This document shows positions 21,739 through 33,800 of a DNA stretch of 39,424 nucleotides, in pieces. Every line of letters starts with the position of its first letter. Within the stretch, counting starts at the first letter, position 1. The DNA is taken from contig AJWJ01000197.1 in NCBI GenBank assembly GCA_000277445.1, forward strand, positions 1 through 39,424, written 5' to 3'. The translations under genes and the position numbers were made by a program. This DNA comes from Polysphondylium violaceum (Eukaryota > Evosea > Eumycetozoa > Dictyosteliales > Dictyosteliaceae). The notes beneath the pieces were generated by a model. It did no database searches. It was not told the DNA's origin and saw only the letters and a program-made list of their open reading frames with translations.

Positions 21739-23759
21739 ATGGTAATTATTATATCTATATCTCTACTTTTGAAATTATTATTTGCAAATAATAAGTACTA
21801 ATATCTTTTTTTCGATAAATATCTTTTGTATTTTAGGAAGCTATTCATATTGCATTACAATCTCATACTATTCGAGACATTATCACTGAAAATGTTTTAG
21901 AAGGTGTTGAAACTGTTGGTGCCACTCTTAAATATTTCATTAGAAACGTTAGTTCTCTTGAAAGAGTATCTACTCGTGTTGAATTGATTGTTTATCAACG
22001 TCACTTTGATCAATACAAGGATGAAATGATCAAATTGGGTTATCAAAAGCTCCTTAAAAAAGTAACTTTTGAAGATGGTTTCAACTCTGCTATCCCAGTT
22101 GGATTTATCCCTAGATGTCTTTCTCTTAATTTTGGTTCAACTTTTGATCAATCCATTGAAAAAGGTGTCATCCCGGAAGCTGTGGAGGAATTGATTTTCT
22201 CAGAAAACTATTCAAAGAAATTTGAAGTTGGTGTTATTCCAAACGGTGTTACATCTATTCGAATTGGTAATCTTTTTGTTAATGGCTATGAACATCCAGT
22301 TGAAGCTGGTACTTTCCCATCTAGTTTGAAGAAGTTATACATCAAGAGTATTGTAGGTGCTGCCAAAGGATCTCTTGACATGTTGGAAGATCTCGATGTT
22401 ATGACTTTTGGTGATTACATTCCAACTGTTTCCAAACTCCGTATTGTTGTTCCAGATAATACTACTGTAAATTGGGTCCCAACCACTGTCAAAGAATTAT
22501 GCTTAATAGCTGCCAACTATGACTCTGATGATGATCTCTGTCCAACCATTGCCCCACTCCATGAAGGTCTTGAATCTCTTCGTTTCCAACGCAATTTCAG
22601 AGAACCATTTATCCACCCATTACCATCAACCCTAAAGGTTTTGGATTTACGTGATACAAGAATCAACCAACAATTTTCTATGAATTATCTTCCAGAAGGC
22701 CTCGAGACTCTTATCACAAGTAATTCATATAAAGGTCCACTCTTACCAGGTCAACTCCCAAAAAATCTTGTTACTCTCAAATTTGGTATGGATTTTGCAA
22801 ACGACGGGTTCCCACTAGCACAAGGCGCTCTTCCAGCCAACCTCAAATCTCTCAAGCTTGGCACTGATTTTGATTGCGAATTAACTGCCGAAAATCTTCC
22901 AAGAAATCTCATCGAGCTTGCTCTTGACGGAGGTAGACGTGTTCTCACACCAGGTATTCTCCCAGACACCATTACAAACCTCACTGTTTGTGCCAGTGAA
23001 AGTATTCCAGCTGGTGCCATTCCAAATTCAGTCAAAAGCCTTACTTTCTCTAGACATCATCGTGCAGACATCTTAGCAGGTTCCATCCCCGACTCTGTTG
23101 AAGAGCTTTACATTGAAGATGGATCAGTTCTCAGCTGCAGTATTTTACCAGGTACCATCCCAGCATCAGTCAAGAAATTCATTTGGAATACTCGTGTATA
23201 TTTATCTGGTTGCACCGCCGATATTCCATCAGGCTGTCACTTTGAATGCCATCTCACCACCACTGGCAGCTACTATAGTGCCCCACCTGCTGATTTTATC
23301 ACTCACATTACTTATCTTTTCGACACTCCAATTCCACAAGGATTTTTCCCAAAAACTCTTAAAAACATTACCCTCAGCCACTATCATCACCCATTACCAG
23401 TTGGTATTTTCCCAGAAGGTTTAACCAAACTCGACATGAGAACCTACTATAAACATCCAGTCGCTCCAGGTGTCATCCCAAGCACTGTCACCACTTTGGC
23501 TATTCCATTCAACGAATCCTATCTCAATCTCGGAACCAAAACAATGGAGATCTATATCACAAGTGCCAACACTGGTCAGGTTCATCCAGCATGTGAAAAC
23601 ATGTTTGTCGACGGTTCTATTCCATCCTCTGTTAAAAACCTCATTATTGAAGGCTATCCCACCTCTGCTGCATCATACAGCGGTCCAGAAAAAACTATTA
23701 TCTATCATATGGATTATAACCAAAACAAAGTCGATTATTTTGATGTTATCGGCAATTAA
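21739..23759 (+). CDS. FNIP-repeat protein
   Basis: Exons are 21739-21741 (only the ATG) and 21837-23759, with a 95-nt intron (GTAATT to TATTTTAG), giving 641 residues. The N-terminal about 90 residues are helical and lack FNIP units. The rest is a long series of degenerate FNIP (IP) repeats of roughly 20-25 residues, each with a hydrophobic-Pro pair and a strand: GVIPEAVEELIF, GVIPNGVTSIRIG, GTFPSSLKKLYI, GILPDTITNLTV, GAIPNSVKSLTF, GSIPDSVEELYI, GTIPASVKKFIW and GVIPSTVTTLAI. FNIP repeats are leucine-rich-repeat-like and hugely expanded in dictyostelids; they are presumed protein-binding scaffolds. No kinase or other catalytic domain is present. A pentanucleotide repeat begins at the stop codon, and a relic of a related gene lies 300 bp downstream. 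Confidence 0.88.
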
Positions 23760-23786
23760 ATTAAATTAAATTAAATTAAATTAAAT
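23756..23786. repeat. (TTAAA)6 repeat at the FNIP stop codon
   Basis: Six tandem TTAAA units; the first overlaps the TAA stop of the FNIP gene. Every frame through it soon meets TAA, so length changes would not extend the protein. Confidence 0.9.
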
Positions 23787-24350
23787 TCACAAAATAAAAG
23801 AAATATATGTCATATTTATTATTTTCATGATAAACAATCTTTGGTGTTATTATTTTTATTTTTACTATTCTTCATTAAAAAATGAATAAAGTTTATCTAT
23901 CGAGATGGAGTTTTGTTTTCAACTTTGTGCTTGTATAAGGTTTTGTTGGGTGGGTCGAATTTTTAGTCTCATTATCAGACCACACCTTTACTCATCAACC
24001 CATTAAAAGTTAGAGAACCATGATTGTTGTAAAGATTTTTTGTTTTTTTTTTTTTTCTTTTATTAGAAACATGCTTTGAAAGAGTATCCACTGGTGTTGA
24101 ATTGATTGTTTATCATACAAAGATGAATTATTTTTCATTTTTTGGATAAAATATCAATAAATTAATTTATTAATGTAGAGTATTGATGATTGATTCTTAG
24201 TTTGGATTTTAAAGGAGAGTTTATTGGGTAGAAGTAATCTTAAGGGTAAAGGTGATACTTGGTAATGGTAAGGGGCTGTGCCAACAAATAATTTTATAGT
24301 GGGGTCATTAAATCAAGAGATGAGAGTTTCAAATCAGACATATGGGTTGG
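23760..24350. other. Intergenic region holding an FNIP relic
   Basis: 591 bp between the FNIP gene and the convergent small-protein gene. Apart from the TTAAA repeat and the relic at 24061-24127 I see only A/T-rich DNA. Confidence 0.6.
24061..24127 (+). pseudogene. Relic fragment of an FNIP-family gene
   Basis: This stretch matches the 5' coding part of the neighbouring FNIP gene (21939-22026). The core at 24076-24115 has about 38 of 40 bases identical (gaaagagtatc...ggtgttgaattg...tttatca). Around it a small gap sits before the core and about a dozen bases are missing after it, and similarity then stops. No FNIP repeats follow. It is probably the remnant of a tandem duplicate most of which was deleted. 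Confidence 0.75.
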
Positions 24351-24630
24351 TTATTTAAAATCGGAGATCAATCTGCTTTGAGCTTGTCCAATTAACTCAA
24401 GGCCCGCTTCAACCTCGGCATCAATCTCGGCATCTAAAAGTGCTACATTGTTCTTTCCTTGGGTGAAGTTAGAGGTAGAGGTAGAAGCAAATGATTTGTT
24501 TTGGAGGGTTTGTGGGTTACCTATTTTAGAGAGAGCAGCTTTAAATTTTACAAAAGAATTAGTTTTTTTTTAGAACGGTAAATTTAATAAAAAATTTATA
24601 TATATATTTATATATACCAAAGAGAGACAT
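24351..24630 (-). CDS. Small 66-residue MSLF-type protein
   Basis: Two exons on the minus strand, 24630-24618 (ATG TCT CTC TTT G) and 24538-24351, with a 79-nt intron (G|GTATAT to TTTAAAG), giving 66 residues. The protein opens MSLFAALSKIGNPQTLQNKS, continues through a Ser/Thr-rich stretch and ends in an acidic helix (LLDAEIDAEVEAGLELIGQ) before SRLISDFK and the stop. The short first exon, MSLF start and IGNP motif recall the very small developmental protein families of Dictyostelium (HssA/2C/sigN style), but the usual Gly/Cys-rich tail is absent. Function is unknown. The splice junction and uninterrupted higher-GC exon 2 make it a real gene rather than a chance frame. Confidence 0.75.
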
Positions 24631-25161
24631 TGTTAATTATTGATTTTGAGAAAAGATGATTGAGTTTAATAATTTAAAGTATGGATTTTTAATTTATTTA
24701 TTGTGAATCGATTTTATTAATAAAATATATGAAAAAATTCTACTGGTTTTTAATTAAGAATATATTAAAATTATATTTTGGTTAAAACATTCCGGGAACA
24801 AATGTACTAGAATGCTAATGGGGTGTCAATAAAAAACGTGGGGTTAATGTGGTTTTATCTTCACACACAGAAATAATACAGACTTTTCATCTTTTTTTCA
24901 AAACAGTGGGTATATTCTGATACAATCACCCTTCAAACAGAAAAAATCAATAAATCATTTAAAAAAAGATAGAAAGTTTTAAAATCAACAGACAAATATT
25001 TTATATTCCTTTTATTGACTATAAACCCTTAATATGATTTAGGACATAGATTTTCTATCTCTCCCAATACTGATCTGTTGATAGTAATAAATTTATCTGT
25101 AAAATTCTTTTATTTATCTAGAACTATTGAAAAAAAAAAGATTTATAAATTCTATTGGAAA
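24631..25161. other. Intergenic region
   Basis: 531 bp, A/T-rich. It includes the presumed promoter of the minus-strand small gene and the 3' side of the doubtful small ORF. No RNA gene is recognised. Confidence 0.55.
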
Positions 25162-25356
25162 CTATAATGAACTGCAATAGAATTTTTCCTCGGCCCTACT
25201 TTTACCATTATTAGTTTTGCTAATCTTTGCCACTACATCATTGATAGTTTTTTGTAAAGTTATGCCTAAACCTGTAAAATGAGATCTTTTTTGCACACTT
25301 ACACAAAGCGCGCCATTTTTTTGAATTTTTTTAAATTTTTTTTTTACCGAATTCAT
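25162..25356 (-). CDS. Hypothetical 64-residue protein (doubtful)
   Basis: An uninterrupted frame of 64 codons with a basic N terminus (MNSVKKKFKKIQKNG), a mixed middle (VQKRSHFTGLGITLQKTIND) and a short charged end. Composition is less A/T-biased than the flanks, which favours coding, but no family is recognised. Its start is only 105 bp from the divergent TIMELESS start. A GTAAGT...TTTTACAG pair of 31 nt lies inside on the same strand, but removing it breaks the frame. It may be a small gene, part of an unspliced larger model, or chance. Confidence 0.35.
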   Translation of the reverse strand: MNSVKKKFKKIQKNGALCVSVQKRSHFTGLGITLQKTINDVVAKISKTNNGKSRAEEKFYCSSL

Positions 25357-25461
25357 AAAAAGATAATATTTGTTTTTTACAAGATCAGCAGTAAATTATA
25401 TAAATATACGTTTATCTGTATCAAATAGATACGTATTAGTGTTGTGTATTAGTATAATAAA

Positions 25462-28400
25462 ATGGATTATCAATTGGAAAAAGAATTGATTTCTATTTTA
25501 CAAGAATTGGGGTCCTTTAAGGAAAAGAGAATAAAGGATCCAAACAGTAATAATAACAATGCAACCATTGTTAAAAAAGAATATCATATAGGAGAGGATT
25601 GTTTAAAGGCTGCTAGATCATTATACAGAATGCTTGATTTTGAAGATGACAATGGCGTATTTCAACATCTTGGTAATTTCAATGTCGTTGGTAATAAATT
25701 GGTACCAATTTTAATTCATCATTGTCATATTAAACCTTTGGCTTTGGTAACATGTAATTATTGATTAGTAGTGTAATAGTAGAGATTATTTATTAATATA
25801 ATAATAATGATAGTGAAGATATTAGTTAAATTGACTTTACAATTACAAATTCATATTGAATCGGTTGATATACAAAAACAAACAGAATATTTTATAACTT
25901 ATAAGGAATCTTTATTATCTAAAGAGTTGTTTCATAATCTTTTATCATTGTTGAGGGAGCCAATGACAAACATTGCAATGTCAAATGGTAATAGTGAAGA
26001 TCAGGCATTCATTGAATTGATTTTAACTCTTATAAAGAATATATTACAAATCAAAGATCCTTTATCAACAAAATCAATTGATAAAGAGTATCTTTGTACA
26101 ATGCACAATGATTTAATATTATTATTAGAAGAGTATGTATAGTGGTAGTGAAGATGTATAATGTATAGTAGTGTTTATATATTAATAACCAATACCCTTA
26201 GAACACATATCTTAGAGTTATTTTTAGTATTGGCACAAAATATATCGACAAACAAGACATTGAGAAACAATTTAATATACTCTTTTCTTTTGTTGGAAAT
26301 CTTTGCATTGCTGCTAAAGAATGATAATCCAGACAAGATATGGAAGACTGTAGAGAAAGAGGATATTGATAGTGGTAAAGTTAAATCAACAGCCTCAACA
26401 ACAACAACAACACAGGGCAGCGAGGAGGCTGATAGTTTAATGAATTTATATCAAAGAGAAAAGATGTTGACAATGAACAATAGAAATAGAAACATTAGTA
26501 GTTCAAGATCAAGATTTATTGGTACTTTTGTATCGGTGAACAAAGACGACGGCAGTAAAAAAGTAATCAATCAGAGTTTGCCACAGCTAAAGACAAAGGT
26601 ACAAAAGGTGCTCCCCAGTACAGTGTCTGCATCTCTATTTGGCAGTCGTGTGAGACATGCCGTTCCATTTAATATACAAACACCCTCGTCGAGCAAGGTT
26701 CTCTTGGTACTCAAGTCTTGGGCAGAGCAGTTTTTAGATGGCTGTTATAATTCACTGATGAGCATCGTCATCAGACACATCTCGAGAGAGGATGCATCAG
26801 AGATTCTCGAGTCTGATAGAATCAATTTCCTCTTTGTCACTCGTTTCTTTACTGGATTTTCACTGCAGTTGCTACAATACCATGAACGTGCGCAAAAGGC
26901 CAAAGGATCGTCACCAGACACCGCCAGTCATGACAATGACGACAGTGATGAGGAGCATCTCATTGGCGAGCACATCCGTAACAACATTACCGACTGTTTG
27001 TCCTCCACACTGACCTTTACCAACTTTCAAATCATACTAAACATCTGCGAAACCTACGAAACAAAGAAACGATACAAGCAGCTCGAAGTCGCCGTTGCCA
27101 CACTCAAAGAGATGATTGCAATCCTCAACTTTTTGTCGATATCCTCTGACGAAGACCAAAGCAAGATCTCGCACAAGATGCAGTCAGAGATCTACTACAA
27201 CAAGGATATCTTTTTGAAAAAGGTCATTGATCTGGTCCGTCTCTACAACCCATCCCTGTTATCCAAAGAGATGTTGAATGATCTTGTCACACTGACATTT
27301 AGCACAATCAATATGGTTGAAACCTTTTGCAAGAAATTCAACGCAATTGCCATCAAAAAGAAAAAGAGTAGAAAGGCACATTCACTAAACAAAAAGAACA
27401 AACTAGTAGACAGCGATGACGAAGACTTTGTCACTAAAGGTGACGACGACAATATAGATAATTTGATTGATGACAAAGAACAGCAAGACAAAGAAAGTCA
27501 AGATCCACAAAGTCAAGATCAAACTCAAGAAAAGGAAAAAGAAAAAGACAAAAGTGACGATGAAGATGGCGATGCTGATGCTGATGGTGATTATCAACAA
27601 AATGATTCAGATATTGAGGAAGAGGATGACGAAGAGGATGAGATCCAAACACTCAAGTTTGAACAGTTTTTGGCAGAGTTTGCTCAACCAGACGTCATTA
27701 AAAACTTTTCATTGGCACTGGGAAACTATCATAATAATAGTGAGGTGATGAATTACCAAATCACCAATTTCTTTAGTACCATTTCCAGAGAGTTTGGATT
27801 GGAACCAATGTTTTATCAATTGTCTATATTTTATTTATTCAAGAATCTCATGGATGATCAATTGTTTTTAAAGAACCCAAGGGCGACACAGTTGATTGTC
27901 TTGATTCAAGAGATCCTCACAAACTTTTTCAAACTATCCAAAGAGAATCCTGCTTTCTTTTTAGATATCCTTTATCCAAAATTAAAAACAGATTGCTATT
28001 ATATGAATAACCAAAAAGAGAATGCAAACATCAATGACGAAGATGATGATTACAAGAGTGATGATGGTAATGGTGATAAAGTGTTGGCTATGGATTTGGA
28101 CAACAACAATGACGATGTTAGTGACAGTGAGTTGGTGGTAACTAGTCGTTATTCTAAACTCGAAGATGGATTGGATAAAGCAAAACTGGGTGCATTGGTT
28201 AAAAAGTTGTTGAAGACTAAAAAAGGACAATCGGTTGTCGAGTGGATTCAGGTGAATATGATCATGGCCATTGAGAATAGAAACAGAGAAAAGAGTCTAA
28301 AGAATTTCACTCCATTTGGGTTTGCTTACACTGGCAATGAAAACTATAATACTTTGGATACACTCAAAACTTTGTTTACTACACTCAAATTTAGAACACC

Positions 28401-29721
28401 AACCTCGAGAAGAGATCTTTATACCGTGCCTGAATATAAAACTTTTAATTCATCTTATTTAACAACTATCTATGAAACTATTAAATCAACTGTACATCAA
28501 GTAAACAAGGAAAAAGAAAGTCCAAAGAAATCAAAGAAATCAATTAGAGATAATAGTGATGATGATGGTAATAGTAATAATAGTGATAATAGTGATAATG
28601 ATCAAGAAACGAAGGAAAAGAGTGAGGACGATGATGATCAAGATAAATCAAGCAAGGTGAAAAAGAATAGATTACGTAAAATGGAAAAGAAAATAGTTTC
28701 TAGTGATAATGATGAGGATGATGATGATCAAGAAATGAATGAAAGAGACAATGATGAAGATGAAGAACAAACTATTTCATTAACGAAAGAGAAACCAAAT
28801 CTTGAAGATTCAGATCAAGAACAAGAACAAGAGGAAGAAGAACAAGAAGTTGATAATACTGAACAACAACAAGAGGAAGAGGAAGGTAAAGAAACTGATA
28901 AACAAAAGAGAAAGAGAGAAAAGAAAGAAAAGAAAGAAGAAAAGAAAAGACAAAAGCAAGAAAGAAAAGCAGCAAGAGCAGCAAGAAGAGAAGCTAAAAG
29001 ATTAAAAAGAGAAGCTAAAGCTGAAAAGAAAAAGAAAGCTGAGCTTGAAGCAGAAGAAGAAAATGAAGAGGTTGAACAAGAAGAACAAGAGGAACAAAAA
29101 GTAAAGAAAACTACTAAATCTACAAAACAATCAAAGAAAACAACTAAAAAGCAAGTTGAATCATCAGAATCTGAACAAGAAGAAGAAGAACAAGAAGAAG
29201 AAGAACAAGCTAAACCAGTAAAGAAATCATTGAAACAAAAGAAAACAACTAAAAAACAAGTGGAATCATCAGAATCTGAACAAGAAGAAGAGTCATCAGA
29301 AGAGGAAAAACAAGTTAAATCTAAGCCTAAACCCAAACCCATACCCTCAAAGAAAACATCTAAAAAGGTCGAATCTGAATCTGAACCTGAACCAGAGGTT
29401 GAAGTTGAAGAAAAAAAGATATCATCTGAAGAGGAATCATCATCTTCAGAAGAAGAAATCACTGTACCAAAGAAACAATTAATAAGAAGAAATGTAGTCA
29501 TTACTAAACCAATTCACAATAGATCAAAAAAAGCTCCTGCTCAACAAAAACAACAAGACTCTGAATCTGAAAAATCAGTAGAAGAGGAACCTACTGATGA
29601 CAGTGATTCAGAAACAGAAAAGAAAACTCATTCTTCTAAAACACTACCAAAAAGAAAAGAAATGACTAGAGGTACTGTTAAAGAAGAAATTGTAAACAAA
29701 AAGAAACAAAAAACCAAATAA
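25462..29721 (+). CDS. TIMELESS: TIMELESS/Tof1/Swi1 replication-fork protection protein
   Basis: The core of the fork protection complex with TIPIN/Csm3; it travels with the replisome and supports checkpoint signalling. Exons are 25462-25753, 25814-26132 and 26202-29721, giving 1376 residues. The introns are 60 nt (ACAT|GTAATT) and 69 nt (GAAGA|GTATGT); both restore frame into helices typical of the family. Its N-terminal TIMELESS region has QHLGNFNVVGNKLVPIL, IKPLALVTLKILVKLTL and LTLIKNILQI. Then come the family's RSRFIGTFVSV-type motif and LKSWAEQFLDGCYNSLMSIV. Acidic inserts break the middle (about 27400-27650). From about 28500 the C terminus is a long Lys/Glu/Asp/Ser/Gln-rich disordered tail containing a 105-nt-period repeat. 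Metazoan length is about 1200, so the excess is mostly low complexity. Confidence 0.93.
29134..29290 (+). repeat. In-frame duplicated segment in TIMELESS tail
   Basis: A 52-nt unit at 29134-29185 recurs at 29239-29290 with about two differences (spacing 105 nt, 35 codons). It encodes KKTTKKQVESSESEQEE twice. A basic patch is followed by Ser-Glu pairs of the kind casein kinase 2 phosphorylates. Confidence 0.85.
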
Positions 29722-29872
29722 ATTTGTCTAAACAAAGCCAATCTATTTTAATCTCTGTACACTCATATAAAGTTTACTTGTCCTTCGATCACTGATTCTA
29801 CCATGCAAAAAAATCAATGAAAAAAAAAAAACTTTTTTTCACATGCATTATTTATAACTAGCAGAAATAAAC

Positions 29873-30215
29873 ATGTCAACACCTCCAATTAATAATGTAG
29901 TTCAACCACCACCACCACAACAACCACCTCTACCAACACAATCATTAGAAGAGATTACACAAAACCTGAGATTGTTTCCTATGGTTTTAGATATCATTTC
30001 ACGAATAAAAGATGATGAAATTGATTTAATTAAAGCTATAAATATATTAAATGATAGATATTATAAATCTTTTGATCAATTGTTAAAGATACCAGGCATT
30101 GATCGATCACTAGAGGAACAAGAAACTCTTTTAAAATCTAATAAAGAAGCATTAGAAAAAAGAAAAAGTAATACTCAAATAGATGACACACATATAGATG
30201 TACAAAATATACTAA

Positions 30216-30284
<69 letters not shown>

Positions 30285-30494
30285 TATCATCTTCATATAT
30301 TTAGAGAGCTATTAGAAAAACTCAAAAAACTAGAACTATTTAGTAAAGTTAAAAAAGATACTACAGATGAAAAAATGAGTGATAGTCAAATCGATACTAC
30401 TACAGAGACAACAGCAACTGTTACAGAAACCCCCACAACATCTACAAGTGCCACAAAATTAACAACGGATCAAGAGATGAAAGAGGATATTTAA
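29873..30494 (+). CDS. med9: Mediator complex subunit 9
   Basis: A subunit of the Mediator middle module, which bridges activators and RNA polymerase II. The best model has exons 29873-30167 and 30307-30494, giving 160 residues. The intron is 139 nt (A|GTAATA to TTTAGAG) and removes a (TCA)n tract that otherwise reads as poly-Ser and stops. Residues 1-25 are Pro/Gln-rich. The MED9 core covers about 29-115: LRLFPMVLDIISRIKDD, LNDRYYKSFDQLLKIPGI and the coiled-coil LEEQETLLKSNKEALEKRK, which continues across the junction as KLLEKLKKLELF. The tail is Thr/Glu-rich. The acceptor could be two bases earlier only with another donor. MED9 is short and poorly conserved, so the match rests on the FPMV...IPGI pattern and the coiled coil. 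Confidence 0.78.
30217..30283. repeat. (TCA)n microsatellite, about 22 units
   Basis: A nearly pure TCA/ATC array inside the proposed MED9 intron. It stays open as poly-Ser in the frame of exon 1, which can mislead gene prediction. Confidence 0.92.
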
Positions 30495-30812
30495 AATACA
30501 GTTCAAAACAGTAAAAGTAATAGGATGAGGACATTTCTTCAATATTTAATTTAGCTCTTATTTAATCAGTCAATTATTGTTGTTGTTGTTTCATTCGTCA
30601 ATTATTATAACATATCATGTACAGACACAGATGTTTAAATAGTAAACAATAATAAATATATTATTTGAACATTTATTAATATAATTTATTATTTGTTGTC
30701 TTTTTATTTTTTTTTTTAGAAAAATCAATTTTCTTAGAAGAAATAGAATTTTTTCAATTTTGAATCATATGATATTTTTTCGAATGTTTTTTGTAAATTA
30801 ATTAAATTAGAA
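30495..30812. other. Short intergenic region
   Basis: 318 bp between tandem plus-strand genes. It is A/T-rich, with T runs near 30700-30718. Nothing else is seen. Confidence 0.6.
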
Positions 30813-33800
30813 ATGTCATCGTTTTGGGGTCGAAATACAAACACATCCTCCACGACAAAAAGCAAACAGGTGGTGGTTGATGATGATGATGACTTTGATC
30901 TACCCGACTATCAAGAACAATACAGAGATCCCGTAATGAAAACATCTGATACTATTCATAGCAATAGCAATCATAGTAATAGTAATGTAAATAGTAATGT
31001 AAATAATACCTCTCCTTTTGTGAATAAGAAATCATATCACAATGTACAGCAACAACAACAACAACCACAACAGTATCATCATAATCAAAATCAAAAATAC
31101 ACATACAGTAATGGTAGTTCCCATACAACTCCGACAAAACCAAATGTACAGCAACATCAATATAATAATAGTAATAATAGTAATAGTAGTAATCTTAACT
31201 CGATATCATTTAAAGAAAAGCTATTCAAGTCACCTAAAAAGGTCATATCGGATCCAATCGATGATTATGATGATTTTGATAGAGTGACACTGAAAACAGG
31301 TGGCTTTGCTTGGTCAGAGTATGAGAATCAGATAAAGAAATCAAACAATACACCCGTAACCTCAAGATATTCATCTAATCAAACAGATAATGGTCATACA
31401 AATGATTTTAAACAAAGAATCCTTATGGGTACATCACCAATAAAGAAAAGTACGCCTCCTCCTGTACAAAGTCCTTTTAAGAATATGCAATCATACACAC
31501 CAAAAGCATCACCACTATCAAATAATAGAAACAACCATCATAATATTGTTAATAATAATCATAATAATTACAACAACAATCAAAACTATAGCAATAACAA
31601 ATACAACAACAATAGCAACAATAAGGGTAAGTACTATTCTATAAAATATAGTAAATAATAGTATTAACAACAATCGTATATAGGTGGAGCTCCAATACCT
31701 TTATCATTTCAACAAGAAGAACCTATAGAATCTGCATGTGACACAGATGAAGAAGATTTTCCAACAACTCAAAAGATACAATCACAACAGCAATCATATA
31801 ATAATAACAATAACTATAGAATACAATCATCACAAAACTATTTTAATGGTACACCGACATCTACCATATTAAAGAAAAGAAAAGATGTAATTGAAGACGA
31901 TAGTGACGATCCCATTACACCAACTCAGCAAATAGGTAGCTCAACACAAAAATCAGATAATTATATTAATAGTAGCAATAACAATAATAATAACAATACA
32001 GCTTACTATCCATTCTTTAAAAGATCAGATAGTTTTCAAGAGGATAAAAGGTACTTTGGAAATCTACTTCGTGATCCAGGAAATACATCTTTATCGAGTG
32101 ATTCATCTTTAGATCCAACACAAAGGGTTGGGTCTTTATCAGACACACCTATACCCTCGACACAGCAACCATTACAACCACAGATTCCCATAGTGCGTGC
32201 TTCAATATTTAGTCATTCATCGCAACAACAACAACCAACAACACAACAACCCTCTAAACCTACTCAATCTAGTCAGGTACCTACAAACATTATAAAGAAT
32301 TTTTTTAATCACAATACAATTATTAGAAGTAGTAGTGATTTAACAGTGAATGCACCATTTCAATGGAATCAACAACAACACAATCATCCACAGCAACAAG
32401 AGGATGATATAAATACATTGGAAAGCGTGGATACAGATGATATCCCAAACTCACCTCCTCCGCCAACTTTTAAAGATCGAATAACAAGGTCACCAAATTC
32501 AAAGAGATATGTGTACATCAACGAGGATGACATAGAAGATGAAGAAGTTGATAAAAAGCCCCCGCCTTGGAGAATAAATCAAGATACTTTGATGAGAGAT
32601 GAAATCAATGAAGATAATCAAGATCACTATAGTACCAACCAAGATACACTCTTTAGCGATGATGATGAGAATCAAAATAACAATAATAACCAACCAAATA
32701 CAACAACTACTACAACACCATCCAAATCTAATCCTCATAAATGGTTATCAGAGTATTCTGACTCGTTAAAGAGTGTAAATGGTCATTACCAATCAAGTTC
32801 GACATTGAAACAAAAGAGAAATAGAAAACTAAAACGTGGAGGTTTATCAGAGACTTTGGACAAGGCTTTGAATAAACAAAGTATTAATCTAGAGCTTCTG
32901 TCAAAGAGAGGTGTGTCGCAAGCCAGCAAATCTATCATTAGTGCAATTCCAAATAACTCTAATCGTCACTTATCCATAGCAATCTTGCAAACACCATCTA
33001 TTTTACAACCACATGTATATGTTTGTCAGTGTCTGTGTGAGAATTGGATTGATGTGTCTGTGCATGGTATCAATCTATCTCCAAGTAAAATAGATAAAGA
33101 CAACACAGCATCCTCTGTCTCTCAGGATCCACAACAAGACAAAAGTACTCCAACTATTATTACTGTCATTTTCTCAATGGAAGCAAAGAATGAATTAAAA
33201 TTAAATGTAGGTAATTCGTTAGTGATTGAGTATTGGCAATTCATACCAAACTATGTTAGTCCAATCATCATCTCTCACATTGCATCCAACAAAACTGAGG
33301 CCATCGATCATGGATACACTTTAAATCAAGATTTAATAGATTCACTCAACATGGTTCAAATCAAAGATGCCCAAGATTCGTTATTACAATCTATAGACCA
33401 TCAACAAGATGGTATCAGCAACAATGCTAACCTATCAATATGTTTAGCAGATGATCCTAAACTGAATGAAGAGAGGGTAGATAATGCCACCAATACCACC
33501 GCTTTGGAGGATCTAAGTCAGAGTATGGGCAAGGAGTTAAATATCAAAGCAGTACTATTACAAGTGTTTGTGAGAAATATGGATGACATTCAAGACGATG
33601 CAGATATCCAACAACACCAACAAAAACACACTATTGATCCATTGGAACACATTCAACAAAAGACGGAAAACATGGTCATCACATCAACACAAAATATGTG
33701 CTCCCACTCAGAGATTACCAATGCCATATCAATCTATGCCGCCAATCATAATGGCAGTGTGGTAGAGATCCAAGTACCGCTTCTCTATATCTCCAGATGG

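Noticed and set aside
28815-29501. 228-codon minus-strand frame, very Ser-rich
   Set aside because: It is the antisense of the Glu/Lys-rich TIMELESS tail; GAA/GAG codons read backwards give Ser/Phe. No motif.
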